Assembly: GCA_050330055.1 (NCBI GenBank)
Contig: JBHJOF010000300.1
Coordinates: 1-20,167, forward strand
From: JBHJOF01 sp050330055
GTDB lineage: Bacteria > Pseudomonadota > Alphaproteobacteria > Kiloniellales > JAKSDN01
Direction: 5' to 3'
Length of the DNA stretch: 20,167 nt
Made by a program: the position numbers and the translations under genes. Below are positions 14,683 to 20,167 of this stretch, piece by piece. Under the pieces are notes generated by a model that was not told the origin of the DNA, searched no databases, and worked only from the letters and a program-made list of their open reading frames with translations. Within the stretch, counting starts at the first letter, position 1. The number at the start of each line of letters is the position of its first letter.

Positions 14683-15243
14683 ATGCAGACCGTCAGCTTC
14701 ACGCGTATGGACCAGGGAACGGCGGCGGACTACGCCTTTCTCGGGCGCCTTTGGGAGCAGCACAAGCAGCAGCACCTGGTCGACAACGTGCTGGGCCTGC
14801 TGCGCCTCATGCAGGGGCCGACCCTGGGCTACCAGATCGACCGCTACCAGCACTCGCTGCAGAGCGCGACCCGGGCCCAGCGCGACGGCGCCGAGGAGGA
14901 GATGGTGGTGGCCGCCCTGCTGCACGACATCGGCGACGTGATCGCGCCCGACAACCACAGCCAGCTCGCCGCCGCCGTGCTGCGCCCCTACGTCAGCGAG
15001 CGGACCCACTGGATCGTCCGCCACCACGGCGTCTTCCAGGGCTACTACTTCTGGCATCACAGCGGCGGCGACCGCAACGCGCGCGAGCAGTTCCGCGGCC
15101 ATCCGCACTTCGAGGCTTGCGCCGAGTTCTGTGCCCGCTGGGACCAGACCTCCTTCGATCCCGACTACGACACCCTGCCGCTGGAGGCCTTCGAGCCGCT
15201 GGTGCGGCGCGTCTTCGCCCGCGAGCCGCATCCCGACGGCTGA
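14683..15243 (+). CDS. HD-domain protein, PhnZ/TmpB-like (possible diiron oxygenase)
   Basis: A 186-residue cytoplasmic HD-domain protein. Likely metal ligands are His57 (YQHSLQSATRA), His81-Asp82 (AALLHDIGD), His92 (DNHSQ), His114 or His115 (RHHG) and Asp154 (ARWDQ). The stretch from YQHSLQ to LLHDIGD closely resembles, from memory, the phosphonate oxygenase PhnZ, whose HD site holds two irons and cleaves C-P bonds with O2. However, the position of PhnZ's substrate-lid Glu is a Tyr here (Tyr50), so the substrate should differ; an ordinary phosphohydrolase is also possible. The ATG at 14683 has GGAGAGG 9 bases upstream; a TTG at 14665 overlaps that site and is rejected. It is followed 42 bases later by a 2OG/Fe(II) oxygenase gene, an arrangement reminiscent of TmpB with TmpA (inference). 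Confidence 0.85.
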   Translation: MQTVSFTRMDQGTAADYAFLGRLWEQHKQQHLVDNVLGLLRLMQGPTLGYQIDRYQHSLQSATRAQRDGAEEEMVVAALLHDIGDVIAPDNHSQLAAAVLRPYVSERTHWIVRHHGVFQGYYFWHHSGGDRNAREQFRGHPHFEACAEFCARWDQTSFDPDYDTLPLEAFEPLVRRVFAREPHPDG

Positions 15244-15285
15244 GCCGGCCAGGCCCCCCTGACCTTCGGCCATGACCTTGCCGCC

Positions 15286-15942
15286 ATGACTTTCCGGGAC
15301 GTCCAGGCCATCCCCTTCTTCGCGACCATGGTCTGGTCCTACGACTTGGCGCCGGAGCTCGCCGAGCCGATGAACCGACGCCTGCTGGCCAAGCTGGACG
15401 CCCTCTTGACGCCACGCCCGCCGCTGCAGCCGGGCCAGACCTGGCAGACCGACCAGCGTCTGCACCGCCTGTCCGAGTTCGCCGAGCTGGTCGGCTACAT
15501 CAACGAGGCGGCGAGCCGGGTGATGGAGATCCTGCAAGTCGAGCACGAGGGTTTCGAGATCACCGGCTGCTGGGCCAACATCAACCCGCCCGGCGAGCCG
15601 CATACGCCGCACAATCACCCCAATAACTACCTGAGCGGCGTCTACTACGTGAAGACAGCGCCGGGCGGCGACAGCCTGTCGTTCTACGATCCGAGGCCCG
15701 AGACCAACGTCATCGCGCCGCGGGTCAAGCAGCCCAATCCCTACAACCTGCGCCGCCTCGAGCTGCGCACGCCGCCCGGCCGGCTGGTGCTCTTTCCCGC
15801 CTGGTTCCGCCACGGCGTCGGGCGCAACATGAGCAGCGAGGAGCGCGTCAGCATCGCCTTCAACATCATGTTCTCCGCCTTCACCGAGTGCCTCAGCGCG
15901 CCCAAGTGGGAAGGCATCGCGACCGGCGGCGGGAACCTCTGA
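15286..15942 (+). CDS. 2-oxoglutarate/Fe(II)-dependent oxygenase family protein (TIGR02466-like)
   Basis: A 218-residue cupin-fold oxygenase. The region PHTPHNHPNNYLSGVYYV (about 105-122) followed by GDSLSFYDPRP, then RLVLFPAWFRHGV (His176) and a SSEERVSIAFNI strand (Arg187, 2-oxoglutarate side-chain partner), matches the TIGR02466 group of putative 2OG-Fe(II) oxygenases. Probable iron ligands are His109 or His111, an Asp in the SFYDP region, and His176. It would use O2 and 2-oxoglutarate to hydroxylate an unknown small molecule or protein side chain. The ATG at 15286 is the only sensible start; an upstream ATG at 15271 runs into a stop. It follows the HD-domain gene by 42 bases and probably shares its transcript. 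Length is normal and the ligand set appears complete. Confidence 0.87.
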   Translation: MTFRDVQAIPFFATMVWSYDLAPELAEPMNRRLLAKLDALLTPRPPLQPGQTWQTDQRLHRLSEFAELVGYINEAASRVMEILQVEHEGFEITGCWANINPPGEPHTPHNHPNNYLSGVYYVKTAPGGDSLSFYDPRPETNVIAPRVKQPNPYNLRRLELRTPPGRLVLFPAWFRHGVGRNMSSEERVSIAFNIMFSAFTECLSAPKWEGIATGGGNL

Positions 15943-15956
15943 CTCCGACGGGAGTC
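15941..15956 (+). terminator. Candidate weak terminator after the oxygenase gene
   Basis: GACTCC-GACG-GGAGTC forms a perfect 6-bp stem with a 4-base loop. It begins inside the oxygenase stop codon and is followed by CCTTTC, a poor T-run. It could end the HD/oxygenase transcript before the helicase gene, but the short stem makes it weak. Confidence 0.35.
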
Positions 15957-16035
15957 CCTTTCAGCGCCTCTCGTGGGTCGAGGCTGCCCCTAAGAGAGCG
16001 CTTCCCCCCCAGTCCGCCGGCGCTATCCTGAGGGC

Positions 16036-18189
16036 GTGTCCAGCCTCGCCGAATCGACCGCTGCACCAGCGCCAGTGTCCGGCAACCTCCCGACCGGGAG
16101 CCTGCCGCCGCGCTTTGCCGCCTGGTTCGCCGGGCGCGGCTGGCGGCCGCACCGGCACCAGCTCGAGATGCTGGAAGCAGCCCGCGCGGGCCAGTCGGCG
16201 CTGCTGATCGCGCCGACGGGCGGAGGCAAGACCCTGGCCGGCTTCCTGCCCAGCCTGATCCAGCTGGCAGAGCGGCCGACCGCCGGCCTGCACACGCTCT
16301 ACATCTCGCCGCTGAAGGCGCTGGCGGTCGACATCCAGCGCAACCTGACCCAGCCGATCGAGGAGCTCGACCTGGCGATCGCCTGCGAGACCCGCACCGG
16401 CGATACGCCGCAGAGCAAGCGCCAGCGCCAGCGCCGCAGCCCGCCGCAGATGCTGATGACCACGCCGGAATCGCTGGCCCTGGTGCTGTCCTATCCCGAT
16501 GCGCCGCAGGTTTTCGCCGGGCTTTCCTGTGTGGTGATCGACGAGCTGCACGCGCTGGCGGGGGCCAAGCGCGGCGACCTGCTGGCGCTGGGGCTGGCCC
16601 GGCTCCAGGGACTGGCGCCGGGCTGCCGCCGGGTCGGGCTCTCGGCCACGGTGCACGACCCGGACGCGCTCGCCGCCTGGCTCAGCCCGACCGGCCGGGC
16701 CTACGACGATCGAGGCCATCCCACTGTGCACCGGGTCACGGGACGCAGCGGCGCCAAGGCCGAGGTCGAGATCCTGACCACCCGCGAGGAGCTGCCCTGG
16801 GCCGGCCACATGGCGCTGCATGCGCTAAACGAGGTCTACGAGCGCATCCGCCGCGCCGGCGCCACCCTGGTCTTCGTCAATACCCGGGCCCAGGCCGAGC
16901 TGGTCTTCAACGCGCTCTGGCGCCTGAACGAGGACGGCCTGGCGATCGGCCTGCACCATGGCAGCCTGGCGGCAGAGCAGCGCCGCAAGGTCGAGGCGGC
17001 CATGGCGCGCGGCGCGCTGCGCGCCGTGGTGGCGACCTCCTCGCTCGACCTGGGAATCGACTGGGCCGCAGTCGACTTGGTGGTGCAGATCGGCGCGCCC
17101 AAGGGCGTGTCGCGCCTGCTGCAGCGCATCGGCCGCGCCAACCACCGGCTCGACAGCCCGAGCCGGGCGCTGCTGGTGCCGGCCAACCGCTTCGAGGTGC
17201 TGGAGTGCCGCGCCGCGCTCGAGGGCGTGCGCGCCGGCACGCTCGATGGCGAGCCGCCGCGGCCCGGCGGGCTCGACGTGCTGGCGCAGCACATCCTCGG
17301 CACCGCCTGCAGCGGCCCCTTCGAGGCCGACGCGCTCTATCACGAGATACGTTGCGCAGCGCCCTACGCCACCCTGCCGCGCCGGGACTTCGACGACGTG
17401 CTCGAGTTCGTGGCGACGGGCGGCTACGCGCTCAAGAGCTACGAGCGCTACCGCCGCCTCAGCCGCGACCGCGTGGGCCGCTACCGGGTCGCCCATCCGC
17501 GCCACGTGCAGCGCTACCGCATGAACGTCAGCACCATCGTCGAGGCGCCCAAGATCATGGTGCGGCTCGGCCGCGGCCGCGTCCTGGGCGAGGTCGAGGA
17601 GTACTTTATCAACGGCCTCCGGCCCGGCGACGCCTTCCTCTTCGCCGGCGAGCTGCTGTGCTTCGAGGGCCTGCGCGACAACACGGCGATCGCCAGCCGC
17701 GCCGCCGGCGGCGAGCCGCAGATCCCCGCCTACGAGGGCGGCCGCCTGCCGCTCTCCACCCACTTGGCCGATCGCGTGCGGGCCATGCTGGAGGAGCCGC
17801 GCGCCTGGCGCGACCTACCGCCCGCCGTGACCGAGTGGCTGCGGCTGCAGCGCTGGCGCTCGATCCTGCCGCCGCGCGACGGCCTTCTGGTCGAGACCTT
17901 TCCGCGCGGCGAGAAGGCGTTCCTGGTCGCCTACTGCTTCGAGGGCCGCAATGCGCACCAGACGCTGGGCATGCTGCTGACCAAGCGCATGGAGCGCGCA
18001 GGGCTCAGCCCGCTCGGATTCGTCGCCACCGACTACGTGATCGCGGTCTGGAGCCTGAAGCAGGCGGTCGATATCGATGCCCTGTTCGACCAGGACATGC
18101 TGGGCGACGACCTGGAGGCCTGGATGGCCGAGTCCTCCATGCTGCGCCGGACCTTCCGCAAGATCGCGGTGATCGCCGGCCTGATCTAG
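16036..18189 (+). CDS. Ligase-associated DNA-damage DEXH-box helicase (Lhr-like), cut short by in-frame amber
   Basis: A superfamily 2 DNA helicase of the Lhr type that in many bacteria works with an ATP-dependent ligase, an exonuclease and the PdeM nuclease in DNA damage repair. Motifs: Walker A APTGGGKT (59-66), DELH box (170-173), SAT (204-206), TSSLDLGID (335-343) and motif VI QRIGRANHR (364-372). A winged-helix and Lhr-specific C-terminal part follows. The reading frame opens with GTG at 16036 and stops at TAG (18187-18189) after 717 residues, just after KIAVIAGLI. The same frame continues directly with RRHPGQEKTGRQVTFNADLIYDVLRKHEPDH and on to 18555, which belongs to the same protein family, so this is a truncated product of an originally 839-residue protein. 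One base change (GAG to TAG) would explain it. The ATPase core is intact; whether the short form works is unknown. Confidence 0.9.
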   Translation: MSSLAESTAAPAPVSGNLPTGSLPPRFAAWFAGRGWRPHRHQLEMLEAARAGQSALLIAPTGGGKTLAGFLPSLIQLAERPTAGLHTLYISPLKALAVDIQRNLTQPIEELDLAIACETRTGDTPQSKRQRQRRSPPQMLMTTPESLALVLSYPDAPQVFAGLSCVVIDELHALAGAKRGDLLALGLARLQGLAPGCRRVGLSATVHDPDALAAWLSPTGRAYDDRGHPTVHRVTGRSGAKAEVEILTTREELPWAGHMALHALNEVYERIRRAGATLVFVNTRAQAELVFNALWRLNEDGLAIGLHHGSLAAEQRRKVEAAMARGALRAVVATSSLDLGIDWAAVDLVVQIGAPKGVSRLLQRIGRANHRLDSPSRALLVPANRFEVLECRAALEGVRAGTLDGEPPRPGGLDVLAQHILGTACSGPFEADALYHEIRCAAPYATLPRRDFDDVLEFVATGGYALKSYERYRRLSRDRVGRYRVAHPRHVQRYRMNVSTIVEAPKIMVRLGRGRVLGEVEEYFINGLRPGDAFLFAGELLCFEGLRDNTAIASRAAGGEPQIPAYEGGRLPLSTHLADRVRAMLEEPRAWRDLPPAVTEWLRLQRWRSILPPRDGLLVETFPRGEKAFLVAYCFEGRNAHQTLGMLLTKRMERAGLSPLGFVATDYVIAVWSLKQAVDIDALFDQDMLGDDLEAWMAESSMLRRTFRKIAVIAGLI

Positions 18190-18555
18190 CGGCGCCATCC
18201 CGGCCAGGAGAAGACCGGCCGCCAGGTCACCTTCAACGCCGACCTGATCTACGACGTGCTGCGCAAGCACGAGCCCGACCACGTGCTGCTGCGCGCGACG
18301 CGCGCCGAAGCGGCCGGCGGCCTGACCGACATCCGCCGCCTGGCCGACATGCTGGCGCGCGTGAAGGGGCGCATCCTGCACCGCGCGCTGGAGCGCGTCT
18401 CGCCGCTGGCCGTGCCCATCCTGCTGGAGATCGGCAAGGAGCAAGTCTATGGTTCCGCGCTCGACGTGCTGCTGAACGAAGGCGCCGAGGCCTTGATCGC
18501 CGAGGTCATGGCCAATGGACCCGACGGAGTCGAGCAGGCGGAGCTGGCTATTTGA
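18190..18555 (+). pseudogene. Separated C-terminal part of the Lhr-like helicase, in frame beyond the amber stop
   Basis: These 121 codons plus stop continue the helicase frame with no shift. They encode HPGQEKTGRQVTF, LIYDVLRKHEPDHVLL, GLTDIRRLADMLARVKGRI, LERVSPLAVPILLEIGKE and a C-terminal helix. This is the expected end of ligase-associated Lhr-like helicases. It has no ribosome site or plausible start of its own before an internal ATG/GTG, so it would be made only by readthrough or suppression of the TAG. Codon use and conservation look undamaged, which suggests a recent mutation, a sequencing or assembly error, or readthrough. Other genes here (the ferredoxin-NADP reductase, the corrinoid gene and the 108-residue protein) end in TAG, so TAG is a normal stop in this genome. 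Confidence 0.8.
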
Positions 18556-18596
18556 GCGATGCGACGAGCTTGCGCGACCCTTGCTACCTCGCCTTG

Positions 18597-18681
18597 CCTC
18601 ATGCTTCGACAAGCTCAGCATGAGGGGCTTGTGCTGTTCCAGCACAAGCCCTCCTCACCCTGAGCCTGTCGAAGGGTGAGG
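18597..18681. repeat. Multi-hairpin dispersed repeat (REP/RPE-like)
   Basis: An 85-base element has three nested inverted repeats. Left arm: CCTCATGC-TTCGACAAGCTCA-GCATGAGG (18597-18625). Centre: GGGCTTGTGCTG-TTC-CAGCACAAGCCC (18625-18651), a perfect 12-bp stem. Right arm: CCTCACCC-TGAGCCTGTCGAA-GGGTGAGG (18653-18681). The inner loops of the outer arms are also complementary to each other (TTCGACAAGCTCA versus TGAGCCTGTCGAA, one mismatch), so the whole can fold as a clover or a long hairpin. Sequences built on CTTCGACAGGCTCAGG are, from general knowledge, frequent intergenic repeats in alphaproteobacteria. It sits between helicase and pdeM and may modulate or end transcription there. Confidence 0.8.
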
Positions 18682-18718
18682 CCCGGGAAATGACCAGCCA
18701 TTCCATGGATAGCCTATC

Positions 18719-19417
18719 GTGACCAACGCCGGAATGAACGGCAACTCTGCGCTGACTGTGAACAGCGTGCACCTGCTCTGCGACCCTTCGGGCGCGCTCT
18801 ACTGGCCGGAGCGGCGGGCGCTGGTGGTGGCCGACCTGCACCTGGAGAAGGGCTCGGCCTTCGCAGCGCGCGGCCAGCTGCTGCCGCCCTACGACACCGC
18901 CGCCAGCCTGGCGCGCATGGCCGAGGCGGCCGGGCGGCACGGCGCCGAGCGCGTGATCTGCCTCGGCGACAGCTTCCACGACGGCACGGCGGCCGAGCGC
19001 CTGGCGCCGCGCGACGCCGCGACCCTGCGCGGCCTGACGGCGCGCTACGACTGGACCTGGATCTGCGGCAACCACGATCCCGTGCCGCCGGCCGACTGGG
19101 GCGGCCGTGTCGAGCATGAGGTGACGCTGGGCGCCCTGGTGTTCCGCCACCAGGCGAGACCGCTGGCGACGGCGGCCGGCGAGGTCTCCGGCCACTTCCA
19201 TCCCAAGGCCGCCGTCCGGCTGCGCGCCGGGCGGGTCAGTTGCCGCTGCTTCGTCAGCGACGGCCGGCGCCTCATCATGCCGGCCTTTGGCGCCTACACC
19301 GGCGGGCTAAACGTGCTTGACCCGGCCGTGGCCGGCCTGTTCCCGCGCGGCTTCCAGGCCCACCTGCTGGGCCGCGAGGCGATCCACGCCTTCCCGCAGG
19401 CGGCGCTGTCCTATTAA
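18719..19417 (+). CDS. pdeM: Ligase-associated DNA damage response endonuclease PdeM-type metallophosphoesterase
   Basis: Calcineurin-like metallophosphoesterase of 232 residues, PdeM type, which in many proteobacteria forms a set with an Lhr-like helicase, an exonuclease and an ATP-dependent ligase. All metal-binding motifs are seen: ADLHLEKGS (Asp39, His41), CLGDSFHD (Asp84), ICGNHDP (Asn118, His119) and SGHFHP (His159, His161). The RRLIMPAFGAYTGGLNV segment is family-typical. The start is taken as GTG at 18719; the in-frame ATG at 18734 is equally possible, and neither has a good ribosome site. It lies 163 bases after the helicase frame with a dispersed repeat between, which loosens the usual tight operon. 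The ligase and exonuclease partners are not in this window. Confidence 0.92.
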   Translation: MTNAGMNGNSALTVNSVHLLCDPSGALYWPERRALVVADLHLEKGSAFAARGQLLPPYDTAASLARMAEAAGRHGAERVICLGDSFHDGTAAERLAPRDAATLRGLTARYDWTWICGNHDPVPPADWGGRVEHEVTLGALVFRHQARPLATAAGEVSGHFHPKAAVRLRAGRVSCRCFVSDGRRLIMPAFGAYTGGLNVLDPAVAGLFPRGFQAHLLGREAIHAFPQAALSY

Positions 19418-19430
19418 CCCGGCGCGCGCG

Positions 19431-19913
19431 ATGCCGGCGCCCTGCCTCGTCCTGGTCAAGCGCGGCAACCCGCGCGTCGCCGAGGTCGGCGCGCTGTGGA
19501 ACCCGGCGACCTCGGAGCACGGCTGGTTCGCCTCGCCGGACAACTGCGCGGCCGACGCCCTCGGCAACCTCTGGGTCGCCACCGACCAGGGACCCGAATG
19601 GTCCAAGTCTGGCACTGCGGACGGCCTGTGGCACCTGGAGACGGCGGGCGAAGGGCGCGGCACCGGCAGGATGTTCTTCCGCGTGCCGGTCGGCGCAGAG
19701 CTCTGCGGCCCGATCTTCACTCCGGACGACCGCAGCCTGTTCCTGGTGGTGCAGCATCCGGCGATCGAAGGGGCCAAAGACTACGCCCCCTTCGGTCGCG
19801 ACTCGACCTTCGCCGACCCGACGACGCGCTGGCCGGACTTCGACGACGCCATGCCGCCGCGACCGGCCGTGCTGGCGATCACCAACGACGACGGCGGCCC
19901 GATCGGGGCTTAG
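19431..19913 (+). pseudogene. 5'-truncated PhoX-family (DUF839) phosphatase remnant
   Basis: A 160-codon open frame from ATG at 19431 to TAG reads as the C-terminal quarter of a PhoX-type alkaline phosphatase (DUF839). It contains GALWNPATSEHGWFASPDNC, DALGNLWVATDQG, TADGLWHLETAGEGRGT, RMFFRVPVGAELCGP, FTPDDRSLFLVVQHP and a tail with STFADPTTRWPDF. PhoX proteins are normally about 600 residues or more, start with a Tat signal and carry most of their metal-binding residues upstream; none of that is present. The frame begins 13 bases after pdeM with no ribosome site, and the upstream frame overlaps pdeM as nonsense. It is therefore best read as a decayed gene whose 5' part was lost by deletion or rearrangement. 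Function is very unlikely. Confidence 0.8.
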
Positions 19914-19935
19914 ATATCAAGGCGGCCCACCTGCT

Positions 19936-20021
19936 GTCATGCCCGGGCGAAGATTCGGGCATCCAGAGTTTGCTCGCAGATTTCCTGGATTGCCGGGTCA
20001 AGCCCACGGCTGTGCGGTTAT
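19936..20021. repeat. Degenerate dispersed repeat with inverted arms
   Basis: The sequence has GTCATGCCCGGGC...CGGGCATCC (arms ATGCCCG 19939-19945 and CGGGCAT 19956-19962). This is followed by TCGCAGA, then TGGATTGCCGGGTCAAGCCC. The pattern 'GTCATGCCCGG ... GCATCCA ... TGGATTGCCGGGTCAAGCCC' is, from general knowledge, a common alphaproteobacterial intergenic repeat; this copy is imperfect. Confidence 0.5.
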
Positions 20022-20167
20022 GGCTCGTTCACACCGACCGTCATGGTTGGCGAAGGCCACTGCTGTCCGGTTTAATCACTGGCGATCTGCTATAGGGCCT
20101 TGTTGCAGTGGGCAAAGCAGTGGTTACGGAGTGGCGGAGACTTGCTTTTCCATTCTGCCCTTTCGGC
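20022..20167. other. Non-coding right end, lower GC
   Basis: No gene is supported up to the window edge. Base composition is less GC-rich than the rest of the window. The bits TGCTGTCCGGTTTAATC and GGGCCTTGTTGCAGTGGGCAAA have the look of insertion-sequence ends, but I cannot match them to a named element, and no transposase frame is visible. Confidence 0.25.

Noticed and set aside
18187..18189. Pyrrolysine insertion at the TAG in the helicase
   Set aside because: Methylamine-type corrinoid systems made this tempting, but pyrrolysine is known in methylamine methyltransferases, not helicases. Three other functional genes here end in TAG, and no pyl genes are visible.
17205..18623. 472-codon plus-strand open frame overlapping the helicase
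   Set aside because: Arg/Ala/Pro-rich alternative frame of the helicase with no motifs; it spans the amber only because it is in another phase.
1..20167. tRNA, rRNA or CRISPR array
   Set aside because: No tRNA cloverleaf ends, rRNA signatures or regularly spaced repeats were seen on either strand.

Overview
The window is GC-rich DNA with densely packed genes. Its gene content points to an alphaproteobacterium, probably of the Rhodospirillales or a related order: ligase-associated DNA repair genes, a corrinoid methyl-transfer operon with DUF1638 and 'virulence factor' genes, and typical alphaproteobacterial dispersed hairpin repeats. All assignments come from reading motifs by eye; no database search was run.

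Left part (1-4072, minus strand): the 5' part of korB (cut by the window edge) and korA encode a 2-oxoacid (probably 2-oxoglutarate):ferredoxin oxidoreductase. Upstream of them on the same strand is an adrenodoxin-reductase-type ferredoxin-NADP reductase. Together they can make and exchange reduced ferredoxin.

Centre left (4373-10084, plus strand): a divergently transcribed operon for corrinoid-dependent one-carbon transfer. It encodes a B12-binding corrinoid protein, a DUF1638 protein, a small 'virulence factor' family protein, a methylenetetrahydrofolate reductase-like protein, a possible 37-residue ORF, a methyltetrahydrofolate:corrinoid methyltransferase, and a [2Fe-2S]/ASKHA (RamA-like) corrinoid activator. 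The implied route is methyl donor to Co-corrinoid to methyl-THF to methylene-THF. The substrate-specific methyltransferase (MttB-type) is not in the window. The neighbouring ferredoxin enzymes could supply low-potential electrons for reactivating the corrinoid.

Centre (10130-11497): a divergent pair, a small secreted proline-tailed protein and an M23-type peptidase lipoprotein. They share an AT-rich intergenic region with a perfect CRP-like palindrome placed next to a good sigma70-type promoter. About 230 bases without a gene follow.

Centre right (11725-14458, minus strand): a three-gene unit of an alpha/beta hydrolase (DUF900-like), a helical lipoprotein and a 108-residue helical protein; its function is unknown. 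Divergent from it (14683-15942, plus) are a PhnZ/TmpB-like HD-domain protein and a 2-oxoglutarate/Fe(II) oxygenase.

Right part (16036-19913, plus strand): an Lhr-like ligase-associated DNA-damage helicase interrupted by an in-frame amber codon, so its last 121 codons lie beyond the stop; a multi-hairpin dispersed repeat; the PdeM-type metallophosphoesterase of the same repair set; and a 5'-truncated remnant of a PhoX-type phosphatase. The window ends in non-coding, repeat-like sequence with lower GC.
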